A stretch of 64,000 bases of DNA from Bacillota bacterium (GTDB lineage Bacteria > Bacillota > Bacilli > Paenibacillales > NBRC-103111). Numbering within the stretch: position 1 is the stretch's first letter; the number at the start of each line of letters is the position of its first letter. Position numbers and translations under genes: made by a program. Below the pieces are notes generated by a model. It was not told the DNA's origin and searched no databases. It saw only the letters and a program-made list of their open reading frames with translations. The DNA lies in the NCBI GenBank assembly GCA_023386955.1, contig JAEWIS010000048.1, positions 1 to 64,000 of the forward strand, written 5' to 3'. Shown one piece after another: positions 54,506-62,934 of the stretch.

Positions 54506-55771
54506 ATGGACTTATTTTCTTCAATGCAGCAGCCCAAGGACGAAAGCTTCAAGCCGCTGGCCGAGCGGATGCGTCCTTTGTCTTTAGACGAATATACCGG
54601 CCAGGAGCATCTGGTGGGCAAGGGAAAGTCTTTGCGTGTGCTGATCGAGACGGACCGGGTCCCCTCCATGATCCTCCAAGGGCCCCCCTCCTCCGGCAAA
54701 ACTACATTGGCCACCATCATCAGCCAGATGACCAAGTCCAATTTCATCAAGCTGAATGCGGTCTCCCTGGCCATTGCCGAGCTGCGCAAAACCTTTGAAG
54801 AGGCCCGCGACCAGCTTCAGCTTTACGGTAACAAAACCATTGTAATGATCGACGAGATTCACGCCTTGAAGAGCAATATTCAGGAAGCTCTACTGCCCGT
54901 GGTGGAAAATGGAACCATCATCCTCATCGGCTGCACGACGGAGAGCATTCACCATGATATCATCCCGCCTCTGGTATCCAGATGCCGGGTATACAGATTG
55001 AATTCCTTCTCCACGGATAACATCCGGGATATGCTCAAAAGAGCCATGACGGACAAGAATCGTGGGCTGGGCGGCTCCGGCATCTCGCTGTCGGAGGAAG
55101 CATTGGACTATCTGGCAGATATCTCCAATGGGGATGTGCGCAATGCACTGAATGCCCTGGAGGCTGCCGCTTACTCCCTTCACGGCACGGACACCCTTGA
55201 GCTGCGCCATGTTCAGGAGGCGTATTCATTCCGCTTGAACGGCATAACCACCAGCGACCGGTACAATCTGACCTCCGCCCTGTGCAAATCCATGCGTGGC
55301 GGCCAGACAGATGCGGCCATGTACTGGCTGGCGCGCCTTCTCTACAGCGGTGTGGATCCGGAATATATTGCCCGCCGGATTGTGGTCCACTCTACAGAGG
55401 ATGTGGGTATGGGTAACCCGGTTGCCCTGCAGATGGCTCTGGCCGCCAAGGATGCCGTGCTGTTCGTAGGAATGCCGGAGGCGAGGATGGCGCTGGCCCA
55501 AGCGGTGATCTTCATCTGTGAAAGCCCTAAATCCAACAGCGCCTATAAAGCCATTAACGGCGCCTTGGAGCTGGTGGCCCGTTCCCCTGCTTATGAGGTT
55601 CCCGAGGATATCCGGGACGGCAGCAAGTCATACCGGAATCCCATCGACAACCCTGGTGCCTCCAACCATTATCTGCCGCCCGAGCTGGGCAAAACCCGTT
55701 TCTACAGACCGCACAACAGCGGTACGGAAGGGAAAATTTATGCACGGTACAAGGAGCAGGGAAGGCTGTAG
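54506..55771 (+). CDS. rarA: Replication-associated recombination protein RarA (MgsA/YrvN)
   Basis: AAA+ ATPase of the clamp-loader clade acting at stalled forks, 421 residues. Start ATG 54506 (AAGGTGG about 9 bases upstream); 54500 is an in-frame alternative. Walker A GPPSSGKT at 59-66, Walker B VMIDEIH at 113-119, sensor 1 in LIGCTTES, arginine finger region VSRCRVYRL. The C-terminal MgsA tetramerisation domain follows (GGQTDAAMYWLARLLYSG...PEARMALAQAVI...SPKSNSAYKAI). The usual HRFNK after Walker B is HALKS here. Confidence 0.94.
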   Translation: MDLFSSMQQPKDESFKPLAERMRPLSLDEYTGQEHLVGKGKSLRVLIETDRVPSMILQGPPSSGKTTLATIISQMTKSNFIKLNAVSLAIAELRKTFEEARDQLQLYGNKTIVMIDEIHALKSNIQEALLPVVENGTIILIGCTTESIHHDIIPPLVSRCRVYRLNSFSTDNIRDMLKRAMTDKNRGLGGSGISLSEEALDYLADISNGDVRNALNALEAAAYSLHGTDTLELRHVQEAYSFRLNGITTSDRYNLTSALCKSMRGGQTDAAMYWLARLLYSGVDPEYIARRIVVHSTEDVGMGNPVALQMALAAKDAVLFVGMPEARMALAQAVIFICESPKSNSAYKAINGALELVARSPAYEVPEDIRDGSKSYRNPIDNPGASNHYLPPELGKTRFYRPHNSGTEGKIYARYKEQGRL

Positions 55772-55838
55772 GTGGGTCAGCTCCGGTTCAAGCGGATAAA
55801 TGAAATAACACACCAATTTTTTCGGGGAGGAAAAAGAG

Positions 55839-56075
55839 TTGGCCATTATTCTTAGATTGGCGGGAATTGCAGCGGCACTTACGGGGATTATTGCCGGTAT
55901 TGCCAAGGGGCGGGATATCCTGTACACCGTAACCGAAGCGGCCGGTTCACCCGTTAATCATTATGGCTTCCAATTCGGCGAAGCGGTGATATGGTGGATC
56001 GGCGGTATTGCTCTGGGACTGGGGCTTTATGCACAAGGCATCATTCTGGACCGGTTGGAGGAACTCCGGCGGTAG
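55839..56075 (+). CDS. Small membrane protein, 78 residues
   Basis: Start TTG at 55839, supported by GGGGAGG 8 bases upstream. Two membrane helices (about 3-24 and 48-67) separated by a polar loop, and a charged tail DRLEELRR. Family unknown to me. It follows rarA by 67 bases and precedes a strong terminator, so it may share the rarA transcript. Confidence 0.75.
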   Translation: MAIILRLAGIAAALTGIIAGIAKGRDILYTVTEAAGSPVNHYGFQFGEAVIWWIGGIALGLGLYAQGIILDRLEELRR

Positions 56076-56084
56076 TAATATGAA

Positions 56085-56118
56085 GACCCTGCACCGCTAC
56101 GTGCAGGGTCTTCTTCTT
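56085..56118 (+). terminator. Terminator after the small membrane protein gene
   Basis: Perfect 10-bp stem GACCCTGCAC/GTGCAGGGTC, then TTCTTCTT. Immediately adjacent to MITE copy 3. Confidence 0.87.
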
Positions 56119-56282
56119 GGCCGTGTTTGCAACCCCGCTTGAGGGCTTCTTTCACCGCCTTTTCGTCCCTTGCATCGTTACTTCCGCTTGACGTACCCCC
56201 GGTACGCCTTCACGAAAGTGCCTTGCCTGGAACGAAAATTCAGCAAAATCTGCTCCCCTCGGAGTTTACAAACACGACCTAG
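56119..56282. mobile_element. MITE-like element, copy 3 (~164 bp)
   Basis: Same orientation as copy 1. Left end GGCCGTGTTTGCAA (TG rather than TA outside); right end, read inward, CTAGGTCGTGTTTGTAAACTC. The interior matches the other copies through CTTCCGCTTGACGTACCCCC and the mirrored half. The rightmost CTA (56279-56281) is the complement of the TAG stop codon of trpS, so the element ends within that gene. Confidence 0.75.
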
Positions 56283-57277
56283 CGGCTGCGGCCGAAATAA
56301 TCCAGGCCCATGGCCTCCCGCACCTCGCCCATGGTTACAGCGGCAATGCGGCGGACCTCTGCGGTGCCCGCCTGCAGAATGTCGTCAATGTCACGCGGTC
56401 GTGCCGCATAATCAACCCGTCGCTCACGCATAGGGGCCAGCAGCCCCTCCAAGGCCAGCCGCAGCTTTTCTTTGCACGCCGAGCAGCCGATGGTCCCCGC
56501 TTCACAGTTTTCCCGGATCTCCACAGCTCCCTCCGGCCGGAAGGCTCCATGATAAGCATAGATAGGGCAAATGTCCGGATGTCCCGGATCATTTTTATGA
56601 ATCCGAGCCGGATCGGTTTTGGCTTTGCGGAGCTTCAGCGCCAGCTCCTCCGCACTGCAGTCCAGCTCTATGGCGTTGCCCAGGCTTTTGCTCATTTTGG
56701 CCTCCCCATCCGTCCCGACCAGCCTCGGCACCTCACTGATCAGCGCCTGTGGCTCCACCAGCACCGGTTTGTACAGCTCGTTGAAGCGCCGCACTACCTT
56801 GCGGGCCAGCTCCAGGTGAGGCAGCTGATCCTCGCCAACCGGAATAAGCGTTGCCTTGCAAAAGGCAATATCCGCCGCCTGGCTCACCGGGTACCCCAAA
56901 AACCCGTAATACAGCTCATCCAAACCCGCGCCTTTGGACTCTGCCTTCACCGTGGGGTTATGGCGCAATGTATTTACCGTAACCAGCATGGAGAAAAACA
57001 TGGTCAGCTCGGCAATCTCCGGTACCATGGATTGGATAAAAATAGAGGTTTTGTTGGGATCGATTCCTGCCGCCAGGTAATCCAGCGCCATCTCCTTCAG
57101 AGAGCAACTGATCAGCTCCGACCGTTCAAAATGAGTGGTTAACGCCTGCACATCCGCCAGCATCACAAAACATTCATGCTCCTCCTGCAGCGCCACCCGG
57201 TTCTTCAAGCTTCCGGCGTAATGGCCCAGATGCAGCTTGCCGGTGACCCGGTCCCCAGTTAATACACGATTTTTCAT
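56279..57277 (-). CDS. trpS: Tryptophanyl-tRNA synthetase with four-cysteine motif
   Basis: 332 residues, class Ic. HIGH-like motif KLHLGHYAG (14-22) and AKMSKS (193-198). Four cysteines, C237, C258, C265 and C268, give the pattern C-x20-C-x6-C-x2-C. Thermotoga maritima TrpRS binds a [4Fe-4S] cluster through C-x22-C-x6-C-x2-C near the anticodon-binding region, so this enzyme probably does too. It belongs to the LTGDRxTGKLHLGHY type, not the main B. subtilis TrpS type. The TAG stop is provided by the adjoining MITE-like element. A T-box precedes it. Confidence 0.95.
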   Translation of the reverse strand: MKNRVLTGDRVTGKLHLGHYAGSLKNRVALQEEHECFVMLADVQALTTHFERSELISCSLKEMALDYLAAGIDPNKTSIFIQSMVPEIAELTMFFSMLVTVNTLRHNPTVKAESKGAGLDELYYGFLGYPVSQAADIAFCKATLIPVGEDQLPHLELARKVVRRFNELYKPVLVEPQALISEVPRLVGTDGEAKMSKSLGNAIELDCSAEELALKLRKAKTDPARIHKNDPGHPDICPIYAYHGAFRPEGAVEIRENCEAGTIGCSACKEKLRLALEGLLAPMRERRVDYAARPRDIDDILQAGTAEVRRIAAVTMGEVREAMGLDYFGRSR

Positions 57278-57366
57278 TGCTGTTTCCTCCTAAATTGGTA
57301 TTTTGACTCGTATGTTTCCGGCACCAATCCCAGCCATCATCCATGGCCATCACCCCCTTTCATAAA

Positions 57367-57495
57367 TCCCCCAAAAGTGAAGCAAATGCTTCGAAGCTTA
57401 TTCCAACTACTTTTGGGGGTGCCCCCGGAATGATTCCCCCAAAAGTGAAGCAAATGCTTCGAAGCCTATTCCGACTACTTTCGGGGGTGCCCCCG
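57367..57495. repeat. Tandem duplicate of a ~60-bp hairpin unit
   Basis: Two near-identical units (57367-57426 and 57436-57495) each begin CCCCCAAAAGTGAAGC and end ACTTT(T/C)GGGGGTGCCCCC. Each has a 10-11-bp stem (CCCCCAAAAGT/ACTTTTGGGGG) with an inner GAAGCA/TGCTTC hairpin. Three or four substitutions separate the copies. They lie between the T-box terminator and trpS, so they are in the 5' leader of the trpS mRNA. Confidence 0.8.
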
Positions 57496-57504
57496 TTTTT
57501 ACCC

Positions 57505-57821
57505 AATAAAAAAAGCCCCGTCCTCTAAGGACGAAGCTTATCGTTGGCCACCTTAAATAACCTTCCTGCGCCTGTGCCAGGCGTTAAAGGTCCGCTGACA
57601 GTACGGGGTCACGTCGCTTCTTCACAGGAAGCCTGCCCGATACCGCTCCCTTGATAACGGCGGGAATCCCGGCTTTCCCTACTACGCCTCATCGAAGCGA
57701 TTGGGCAAAGCAACTCCAAAGGCCATTCGAGCATAGGCCGGACACCGGTTCGCAGCAGCCACCGGCTCTCTGAGTCCATTTCCTTATGTCTACTTACCCT
57801 TTTTCCAGGTTGTTCAGATAT
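57505..57821 (-). ncRNA. T-box riboswitch (tRNA-Trp), trpS leader
   Basis: The minus strand has stem-I signals AGTAGAC (57787-57793 area) and AGAGAGCCGG...GAACCGGT. A candidate specifier TGG (57723-57725) is preceded by CGAA, exactly as in the alaS leader. The T-box core AAGGTGGCCAACG (57542-57554) is divergent, but its TGGC pairs with GCCA, the 3' end of tRNA-Trp (discriminator G). An 11-bp terminator (AGCTTCGTCCT/AGGACGGGGCT, seven Ts) lies at 57508-57539. About 230 bases separate it from trpS. Confidence 0.85.
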
Positions 57822-57827
57822 GGCTGA

Positions 57828-57856
57828 ATTCTACTCCAAATTGCACAATCAGTCAA
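57828..57856 (-). promoter_or_regulatory. Sigma-A promoter for the trpS leader
   Basis: TTGACT, 17 bp, TAGAAT, ending about 7 bases before the predicted T-box start. Confidence 0.82.
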
Positions 57857-57873
57857 TAGGGTATGGTAAAAGC

Positions 57874-57916
57874 AAAATCACCCTCCCCTGCTTCTAAGCA
57901 AGAGAGAGCGATTTTG
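57874..57916 (-). terminator. Terminator of the hisS-aspS-tcdA operon
   Basis: Long hairpin AAAATCGCTCTC/GGGTGATTTT with a TTGCTTAGAAGCA loop, followed on the minus strand by GCTTTTACC. It lies 12 bases past the tcdA stop, and the T-tract is short. Confidence 0.72.
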
Positions 57917-57927
57917 TGTTCAGCCGC

Positions 57928-58680
57928 TTATTGCGCAGCCTTCTTCTTCAACAGATCCTTAACCGCCGCACCGACCATAATCAAACCGGCCACCGGAGGC
58001 ACAAACGCGTTGCTGGCAGGAGGGTTCTGGGCCTTGCGGATTTCCGGAGCATTCTCCGGTACGATCTTCTGGGTAATATCCTCACGAGGCAAAAGCGGCT
58101 CCTCAGTGGAGAATACCACCTTGACCCCCTTGTGGATCCCATCCTTACGCAGCTTCTGGCGGATGACCCGGGCAATGGGATCCACGGTGGTTTTGGAAAT
58201 ATCCGCCACCTGGAACCGGGAAGGATCCATTTTGTTGGCTGCCCCCATACAGGAAATGACGGGGATTTTGCGCTTCAGGCATTCCTTGATCAAGTGGATC
58301 TTGTAGCTGACCGTATCCGACGCATCCAGGACATAGTCCAGCGGATATTGGAACAGTTCTTCATAAGTTTCTTCTGTATAAAACATCTTGAGGGCAATGG
58401 CGTCGCATTCCGGATTGATATCGGCAATCCGGTTTTTCATCAGCTCCGCCTTAGGCTTACCCACCGTGGACAAGAGGGCGTGAATTTGCCGGTTGATGTT
58501 GGTGATATCCACCACATCCTTATCAATCATGATAATCCGGCCAACGCCGGAGCGGGCCAGGGCTTCAGCGGCAATGGAGCCTACACCGCCGATACCCAGC
58601 ACCGCTACGGTGCTGTTCTTCAAGATATTCAGCCCTTCTTCTCCAACGGCAAGCTCCGTTCGGGAAAATTGATGCAGCAT
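57928..58680 (-). CDS. tcdA: tRNA threonylcarbamoyladenosine dehydratase TcdA (YrvM)
   Basis: E1-like enzyme that cyclises t6A37 to ct6A in tRNA. 250 residues from ATG 58680, with AGGAGG 9 bases upstream. ThiF/MoeB fold: adenylate-binding GIGGVGSIAAEALARSG (29 onward), DKDVVDITNINRQ, and DASDTVSYKIHLIKECL. It ends with a C-terminal hydrophobic segment (about 228-243, PPVAGLIMVGAAV). The same gene follows aspS in B. subtilis, so it is part of the hisS-aspS operon by position (66-base gap). Confidence 0.93.
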   Translation of the reverse strand: MLHQFSRTELAVGEEGLNILKNSTVAVLGIGGVGSIAAEALARSGVGRIIMIDKDVVDITNINRQIHALLSTVGKPKAELMKNRIADINPECDAIALKMFYTEETYEELFQYPLDYVLDASDTVSYKIHLIKECLKRKIPVISCMGAANKMDPSRFQVADISKTTVDPIARVIRQKLRKDGIHKGVKVVFSTEEPLLPREDITQKIVPENAPEIRKAQNPPASNAFVPPVAGLIMVGAAVKDLLKKKAAQ

Positions 58681-58746
58681 CGGGTAAATCCTCCTATATT
58701 TCAATCCGCGCGCTCCTCGCGGAGCGCCGCGGGTCTGACGTCTATC

Positions 58747-60528
58747 TTACTTGGCCGCGGGCTCCTTCACTGCCAATTTGATGGACAGCTCCTCCAGCTG
58801 CTCCTCGTCCACAGGGCTCGGCGCGCTCATCATGAGACAGGTGGCGCTGGCTGTTTTCGGGAAGGCAATAACCTCACGCAGGTTGGATTGTTTGGCGATC
58901 AGCATCACCAGACGGTCGAAGCCGTAAGCCATGCCGCCATGGGGCGGGGTACCGTATTCGAAGGCGTCCAGCAGGTAGCCGAACTTCTCTCTCGCCAGCT
59001 CCGGGGAGAAGCCCAATGCGTCGAACATTTTTTCCTGTACCTCGCGTTTGTAAATCCGCATGGAGCCTCCGCCCACCTCGTAGCCGTTCAGCACCAGGTC
59101 ATAAGCTTGAGCCCGGATTTTGCCCGGATCGGTGTCGAAATATTGCAGGTCCTCTTCATGAGGACGGGTAAACGGATGATGCTCGGCCACATAGCGTTTG
59201 GCTTCCTCATCATAGCCCAAAAGCGGGAAGTCGATAACCCAGGCAAACTTATACTCGTTTTCGTTGATCAGTCCCAGGTCCTTACCTACCTTCAGGCGCA
59301 GGTTGCCCAGCACATCGTTAACGACCTTGGCCTTGTCCGCAGAGAAAATCAGCACGTCTCCCTCTTGGGCATCCAGGCGTTCGGTAAGAGCAGCGATTTC
59401 CGCTTCGTTGAAGAACTTGACGATAGGGCCTTTCCATTCGCCGTCCTTGATTTGAATCCAGGCCAGGCCCTTGCCGCCGTAACGGGAAGCAAACGGAGCC
59501 AGATCATCCAGCTCCTTGCGGCTCCAGGATGCGCAGCCCTTGGCGTTCAGCGCCTTGACGATGCCGCCTCCGGCAACCACCGAAGCAAACACCTTCACGC
59601 CGCTTGTTGCCACAATGTCGGACACATCGCGCAGCTCCAGACCAAACCGCAGGTCCGGCTTGTCGGAGCCGTATTTGCCCATAGCGTCGGCATAGGTCAG
59701 ACGTTGGAAGGGACGGGGGATATCCATGTCCAGCGTGGCTTTGAAGAGCTTCACACACAGCTCCTCCATCATATCCAGGAGCTGGTCCCGGGAGAGGAAG
59801 GAGGTTTCAATGTCCACCTGGGTAAATTCCGGCTGCCGGTCCGCACGCAGGTCCTCGTCGCGGAAGCAGCGGGCGATCTGGTAATAACGCTCTACGCCGC
59901 CAACCATCAGAAGCTGCTTATACAGCTGCGGGGATTGGGGCAGGGCGAAGAATTCGCCCGGATGGACACGGCTCGGCACCAGATAATCCCGTGCGCCCTC
60001 CGGAGAGCTTTTGGTCAAAATCGGTGTTTCCACTTCCACAAAGCCGTTTTCGTCCAGATAATCCCGGAAAACCTTGGCGGCTTTGGAGCGCAGATACAGG
60101 GAACGCTGCATTTCCGGACGGCGCAGGTCCAGATAGCGGTACTTCAGGCGCACCTGCTCATCCACCTCCACACCATCCTCGATGAAGAAAGGAGGGGTTT
60201 TGGCAGCATTCATAATCTCGATTTCGGTAATCCGGACTTCGATTTCGCCGGTTTCCAGGTTGGGGTTTTTGGTGTCGGCACTGCGTTCCACTACCGTGCC
60301 GCTTACCGCCAGCACATATTCATTCCGCGCACGGTCGGCAATGGCCAGCGCTTCGCCGGAGAAATCAGGATTGAAAACCACTTGTACGATACCGCTGCGG
60401 TCACGCAGATCAATAAACAGCACTCCGCCCAAATCCCGTCGGCGCTGGACCCAGCCGTTCAGGGTAACTTTCGTGCCAACATCGGTCTTGGTCAGCAGAC
60501 CGCATTGATGGGTTCTTAACATAGACAT
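58747..60528 (-). CDS. aspS: Aspartyl-tRNA synthetase
   Basis: 593 residues from ATG 60528 (GGAGG 8 bases upstream). N-terminal OB-fold anticodon-binding domain (about 15-105; [21 protein letters not shown]), class II catalytic core with motif 2 [20 protein letters not shown] and motif 3 [12 protein letters not shown], and the bacterial GAD insertion domain (about 290-420). Transcribed with hisS (31-base gap), a conserved pairing in Bacillales. Confidence 0.98.
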   Translation of the reverse strand: MSMLRTHQCGLLTKTDVGTKVTLNGWVQRRRDLGGVLFIDLRDRSGIVQVVFNPDFSGEALAIADRARNEYVLAVSGTVVERSADTKNPNLETGEIEVRITEIEIMNAAKTPPFFIEDGVEVDEQVRLKYRYLDLRRPEMQRSLYLRSKAAKVFRDYLDENGFVEVETPILTKSSPEGARDYLVPSRVHPGEFFALPQSPQLYKQLLMVGGVERYYQIARCFRDEDLRADRQPEFTQVDIETSFLSRDQLLDMMEELCVKLFKATLDMDIPRPFQRLTYADAMGKYGSDKPDLRFGLELRDVSDIVATSGVKVFASVVAGGGIVKALNAKGCASWSRKELDDLAPFASRYGGKGLAWIQIKDGEWKGPIVKFFNEAEIAALTERLDAQEGDVLIFSADKAKVVNDVLGNLRLKVGKDLGLINENEYKFAWVIDFPLLGYDEEAKRYVAEHHPFTRPHEEDLQYFDTDPGKIRAQAYDLVLNGYEVGGGSMRIYKREVQEKMFDALGFSPELAREKFGYLLDAFEYGTPPHGGMAYGFDRLVMLIAKQSNLREVIAFPKTASATCLMMSAPSPVDEEQLEELSIKLAVKEPAAK

Positions 60529-60559
60529 TTTCGTAACCTCCATATATGTGGTAATTAAA

Positions 60560-61810
60560 TTAGTGACTCTTGATCCAATCCGCTAATCCGGCTAATGGCA
60601 CCCGTTCCTGATCTCCGGTTTCCATCCGCTTCACCGTTATTTCATCAGCCGCCAGCTCCTCGTCGCCGAGAATGGCCACAAAACGCGCCTGCACCCGGTC
60701 CGCCGACTTCATCCTGGCCTTCATCTTCCGGTTCTGGTAATCCTTCTCGCAGGCGATCCCTGCCCGGCGCAGCTGGTACAGGATCGCTGTGGTTTTGGCT
60801 TCCGCCGCATCCCCCATGCCGATCAGATACACCGCCAGCTCATTCTCCCGGGGAATGTCCACCCCTTGGGCCCCCAGCACCAAAGCCGTACGCTCCAGGC
60901 CGATGCCAAAGCCGATGCCCGGCTGGTCCTGGCCGCCGATTTGGCCGACCAGGCCGTTATACCGTCCACCGCCGCCAATGGTATCGATGGCACCGATTCC
61001 CTCCGCCTTGTATTCGAAGGCGGTCAGCGTGTAGTAATCCAACCCCCGCACCAGCCGGGGATTGATGGAGAAGGAAATCCCCATGGCCGTCAGGTGGCTT
61101 TTTACCGCTTCGAAGTGGGTGAGGCATTCCTCATCCAGATAATCGATCAGCTCCGGCACCCCGACGAAATGTGCTTGATCCACTTTGCAGTCCAGTACCC
61201 GCAGCGGATTTCGGTCCATCCGGGATTGGCAATCCCGGCACAGCAGATGCCGTTTCGGTTCCAGGAAACCAAGGAGGGCTTCGCGGTAGGCGCCGCGGCT
61301 TTCTGCATTGCCCACGGAATTGATCTCCACCCGCACTCCCTTAAGCCCCAGCTCCTCATAAATAGTCAGCCCCAGGGCAATAACCTCGGCATCGATGGAA
61401 GGATCCGTAGCACCGAAGGCCTCTACGCCAAACTGGTGAAACTGCCGGAATCGTCCGGCCTGCGGCTGCTCATAACGGAACATCGGTCCGGTATAATACA
61501 GCTTGCATACATCAGGCTCGCCATACAGCTTGTTCTCCACATAAGCCCTTACTACTCCGGCTGTCCCCTCCGGCCGCAGGGAGATGGAGCGGTTACCCTT
61601 GTCCAGGAAGGTGTACATTTCCTTCTCCACAATATCGGTGGTTTCACCCACACCCCGGGAGAACAGCTCCGTATGCTCAAAAATCGGCGTCCGGATTTCC
61701 TGGTAATGGAACCGGCGGCAAACATCCCTGGCGGTTTTCTCGATAAATTGCCATACCTCCACAGTTCCCGGCAGAAAATCCTGCGTCCCCTTGGGTCTTT
61801 GAATACTCAA
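60560..61810 (-). CDS. hisS: Histidyl-tRNA synthetase
   Basis: 416 residues. Class II core with motif 1 (KGTQDFLPG start region), motif 2 ([19 protein letters not shown]), the HisRS signatures LVRGLDYYT and GGGRYNGL, then motif 3 ([13 protein letters not shown]). The C-terminal anticodon-binding alpha/beta domain covers about 325-416. First gene of the T-box-controlled hisS-aspS-tcdA operon. Confidence 0.98.
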   Translation of the reverse strand: MSIQRPKGTQDFLPGTVEVWQFIEKTARDVCRRFHYQEIRTPIFEHTELFSRGVGETTDIVEKEMYTFLDKGNRSISLRPEGTAGVVRAYVENKLYGEPDVCKLYYTGPMFRYEQPQAGRFRQFHQFGVEAFGATDPSIDAEVIALGLTIYEELGLKGVRVEINSVGNAESRGAYREALLGFLEPKRHLLCRDCQSRMDRNPLRVLDCKVDQAHFVGVPELIDYLDEECLTHFEAVKSHLTAMGISFSINPRLVRGLDYYTLTAFEYKAEGIGAIDTIGGGGRYNGLVGQIGGQDQPGIGFGIGLERTALVLGAQGVDIPRENELAVYLIGMGDAAEAKTTAILYQLRRAGIACEKDYQNRKMKARMKSADRVQARFVAILGDEELAADEITVKRMETGDQERVPLAGLADWIKSH

Positions 61811-61864
61811 CGTCCGTCAGCCTCTCTTTCTTGAAATAATCCCCTGTCTATTGCCCTGTTTAAA

Positions 61865-62204
61865 ACGCAAAAAATCCCCCATCCCCGGCTAATGAAAATC
61901 ATGCCTGGGACGAGAGATTGGATGAACAATTTCCCGCGGTACCACCCGCTATTCGGAACATACCACGGCTTGAGCGCCAATGGATGAAGGTTCCGCACTT
62001 TAAGGGCGGGTAACGACCGCCATACGCAAATCCGTTACTGCACGTCCGGCGCTTGCTGCATAAGCATGCACCCCCGGGTTCACGGCTTGTTCTCGGGGAG
62101 GTCTTTCCTTCTCCTGCAACGGAAGCTTCCAGCCTTGGCTTCCTCTCTGAAGATGCGGGGAATGAAGTACTTTGTCCCTTCAACGAATCATAGGATGAAT
62201 ATTA
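61865..62204 (-). ncRNA. T-box riboswitch, hisS-aspS leader
   Basis: The minus strand has the T-box core GGGTGGTACCGCGGG (61935-61947 region). A terminator TCCCAGGC/GCCGGGGA with an ATTTTTT tail lies at 61869-61911. Stem-I elements AGTAC (near 62168) and AGAGAGGAAGCC (near 62147) are present. TGGT would pair with an ACCA end, which neither tRNA-His (CCCA) nor tRNA-Asp (GCCA) supplies exactly; the specifier codon could not be fixed by reading. Regulation of both synthetases is the likely role. Confidence 0.88.
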
Positions 62205-62210
62205 GTTCAA

Positions 62211-62239
62211 ATTGTAAACAAGCTGTCGGATAAAGTCAA
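62211..62239 (-). promoter_or_regulatory. Sigma-A promoter for the hisS operon
   Basis: TTGACT, 17 bp, TACAAT on the minus strand, about 7 bases ahead of the predicted leader start. Confidence 0.85.
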
Positions 62240-62529
62240 GCGGCGAAAATCTATTCTCCCCTGCATAGGGGGCTAAAAAAGAAGAAACCTACCGCAAAGT
62301 GTAGGTTTAAGAGAAAATATATTTTAAAAAGGGGGTCGTAGATAATTGTATCTAAAGCCTGTTAAAGAATCATTAAGGGCTGATTACAAATATATTACAA
62401 ATTATGAAACGCTTTATATAAAGCGCTTTAAAAATTATTTGCGCAGGCTAGTCTATGTTGTTGGGACAGACATATACATGAAATCAACAAGGAAAAACCT
62501 TGTGAAACGATAAAACGGAGGGAACAAAC
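62240..62529. other. Intergenic region before the acidic-protein gene
   Basis: Contains a hairpin AAACCTAC/GTAGGTTT (62286-62309) with a T-rich tail on the minus strand but no gene reading into it from that side. Downstream lies an AT-rich stretch with the promoter and operator of the acidic-protein gene. A hairpin ACAAGG/CCTTGT in the leader (62487-62503) precedes the ribosome binding site. No gene is present. Confidence 0.45.
62395..62429 (+). promoter_or_regulatory. Promoter with overlapping palindromic operator
   Basis: A promoter TTACAA (62395-62400), 16 bp, TATAAA (62417-62422) is overlapped by the perfect 16-bp palindrome CGCTTTATATAAAGCG (62410-62425). A second perfect palindrome, AAAGCGCTTT (62420-62429), shares its right arm. 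This geometry suits a dimeric repressor that blocks the -10. The regulator is unknown. Confidence 0.6.
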
Positions 62530-62838
62530 ATGGCGGAGGAATTTCAATCAATCGAAGCTTTGGATGAGGCTGTAGAAGCAGAAATCGCTGTCGACGAGGC
62601 TGCTGAGGAAGTAACCGGGGAAGTTGTCGACGAAGCAACCGACGAAATTGCCGGCGAGGTGCAGGAAGTGGATACTCTGGAGGAGCTTTTCGAGGAGGAA
62701 GAAGAAATCCTGGAAGTGGCTGAGTTGGATGAAGAAGCCACGGATGAGGAGCTGGAAGAAGCTGCTGAACTGGATGCAGCAGATGAAGACGAAGAAGACG
62801 AAGCCGAAGAAATCGAAGAAACCGAAGAAGAAGCATAA
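62530..62838 (+). CDS. Highly acidic small protein, function unknown
   Basis: 102 residues, start ATG with GGAGGG 8 bases upstream. About half of the residues are Asp or Glu, and there is no Lys, Arg, His or Cys. It is built from repeated blocks such as DEAVEAEIAVDEAAEEV and acidic runs (EEEEE, DEDEEDEAEE). It resembles no enzyme; unstructured or helical acidic proteins of this kind may be charge buffers, DNA mimics or chaperone-like tails. Its own promoter, palindromic operator and terminator make it an independently regulated gene. No function is assigned. Confidence 0.8.
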   Translation: MAEEFQSIEALDEAVEAEIAVDEAAEEVTGEVVDEATDEIAGEVQEVDTLEELFEEEEEILEVAELDEEATDEELEEAAELDAADEDEEDEAEEIEETEEEA

Positions 62839-62883
62839 GTAGCCCTCCTTCCGCCGCGGCGCATTACCACACACATGCACACA

Positions 62884-62930
62884 AAAAGCCATCCTTTTGA
62901 GGTGTTCCCCCTCGCGAGAATGGCTTTTTT
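62884..62930. terminator. Bidirectional terminator
   Basis: Stem AAAGCCAT/ATGGCTTT around a 30-base loop, with seven Ts on the plus strand and a shorter T-run on the minus strand. It serves the convergent acidic-protein and FAD-oxidoreductase genes. Confidence 0.8.
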
Positions 62931-62934
62931 TGTT

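Noticed and set aside
57505..57821. Possible 6S RNA, expected near tcdA/rarA in Bacillales
   Set aside because: Stem-I motifs, a TGG specifier, a TGGC bulge and an adjoining terminator fit a T-box much better.
57916..60519. Very long plus-strand open frame (867 codons) over tcdA and aspS
   Set aside because: It is antisense to two well-conserved genes, has no ribosome binding site and shows no domain; GC-rich third positions keep the opposite frame open.
62286..62309. Hairpin AAACCTAC/GTAGGTTT as a terminator
   Set aside because: Its T-rich side is on the minus strand, but no minus-strand gene ends just to its right; role unclear.
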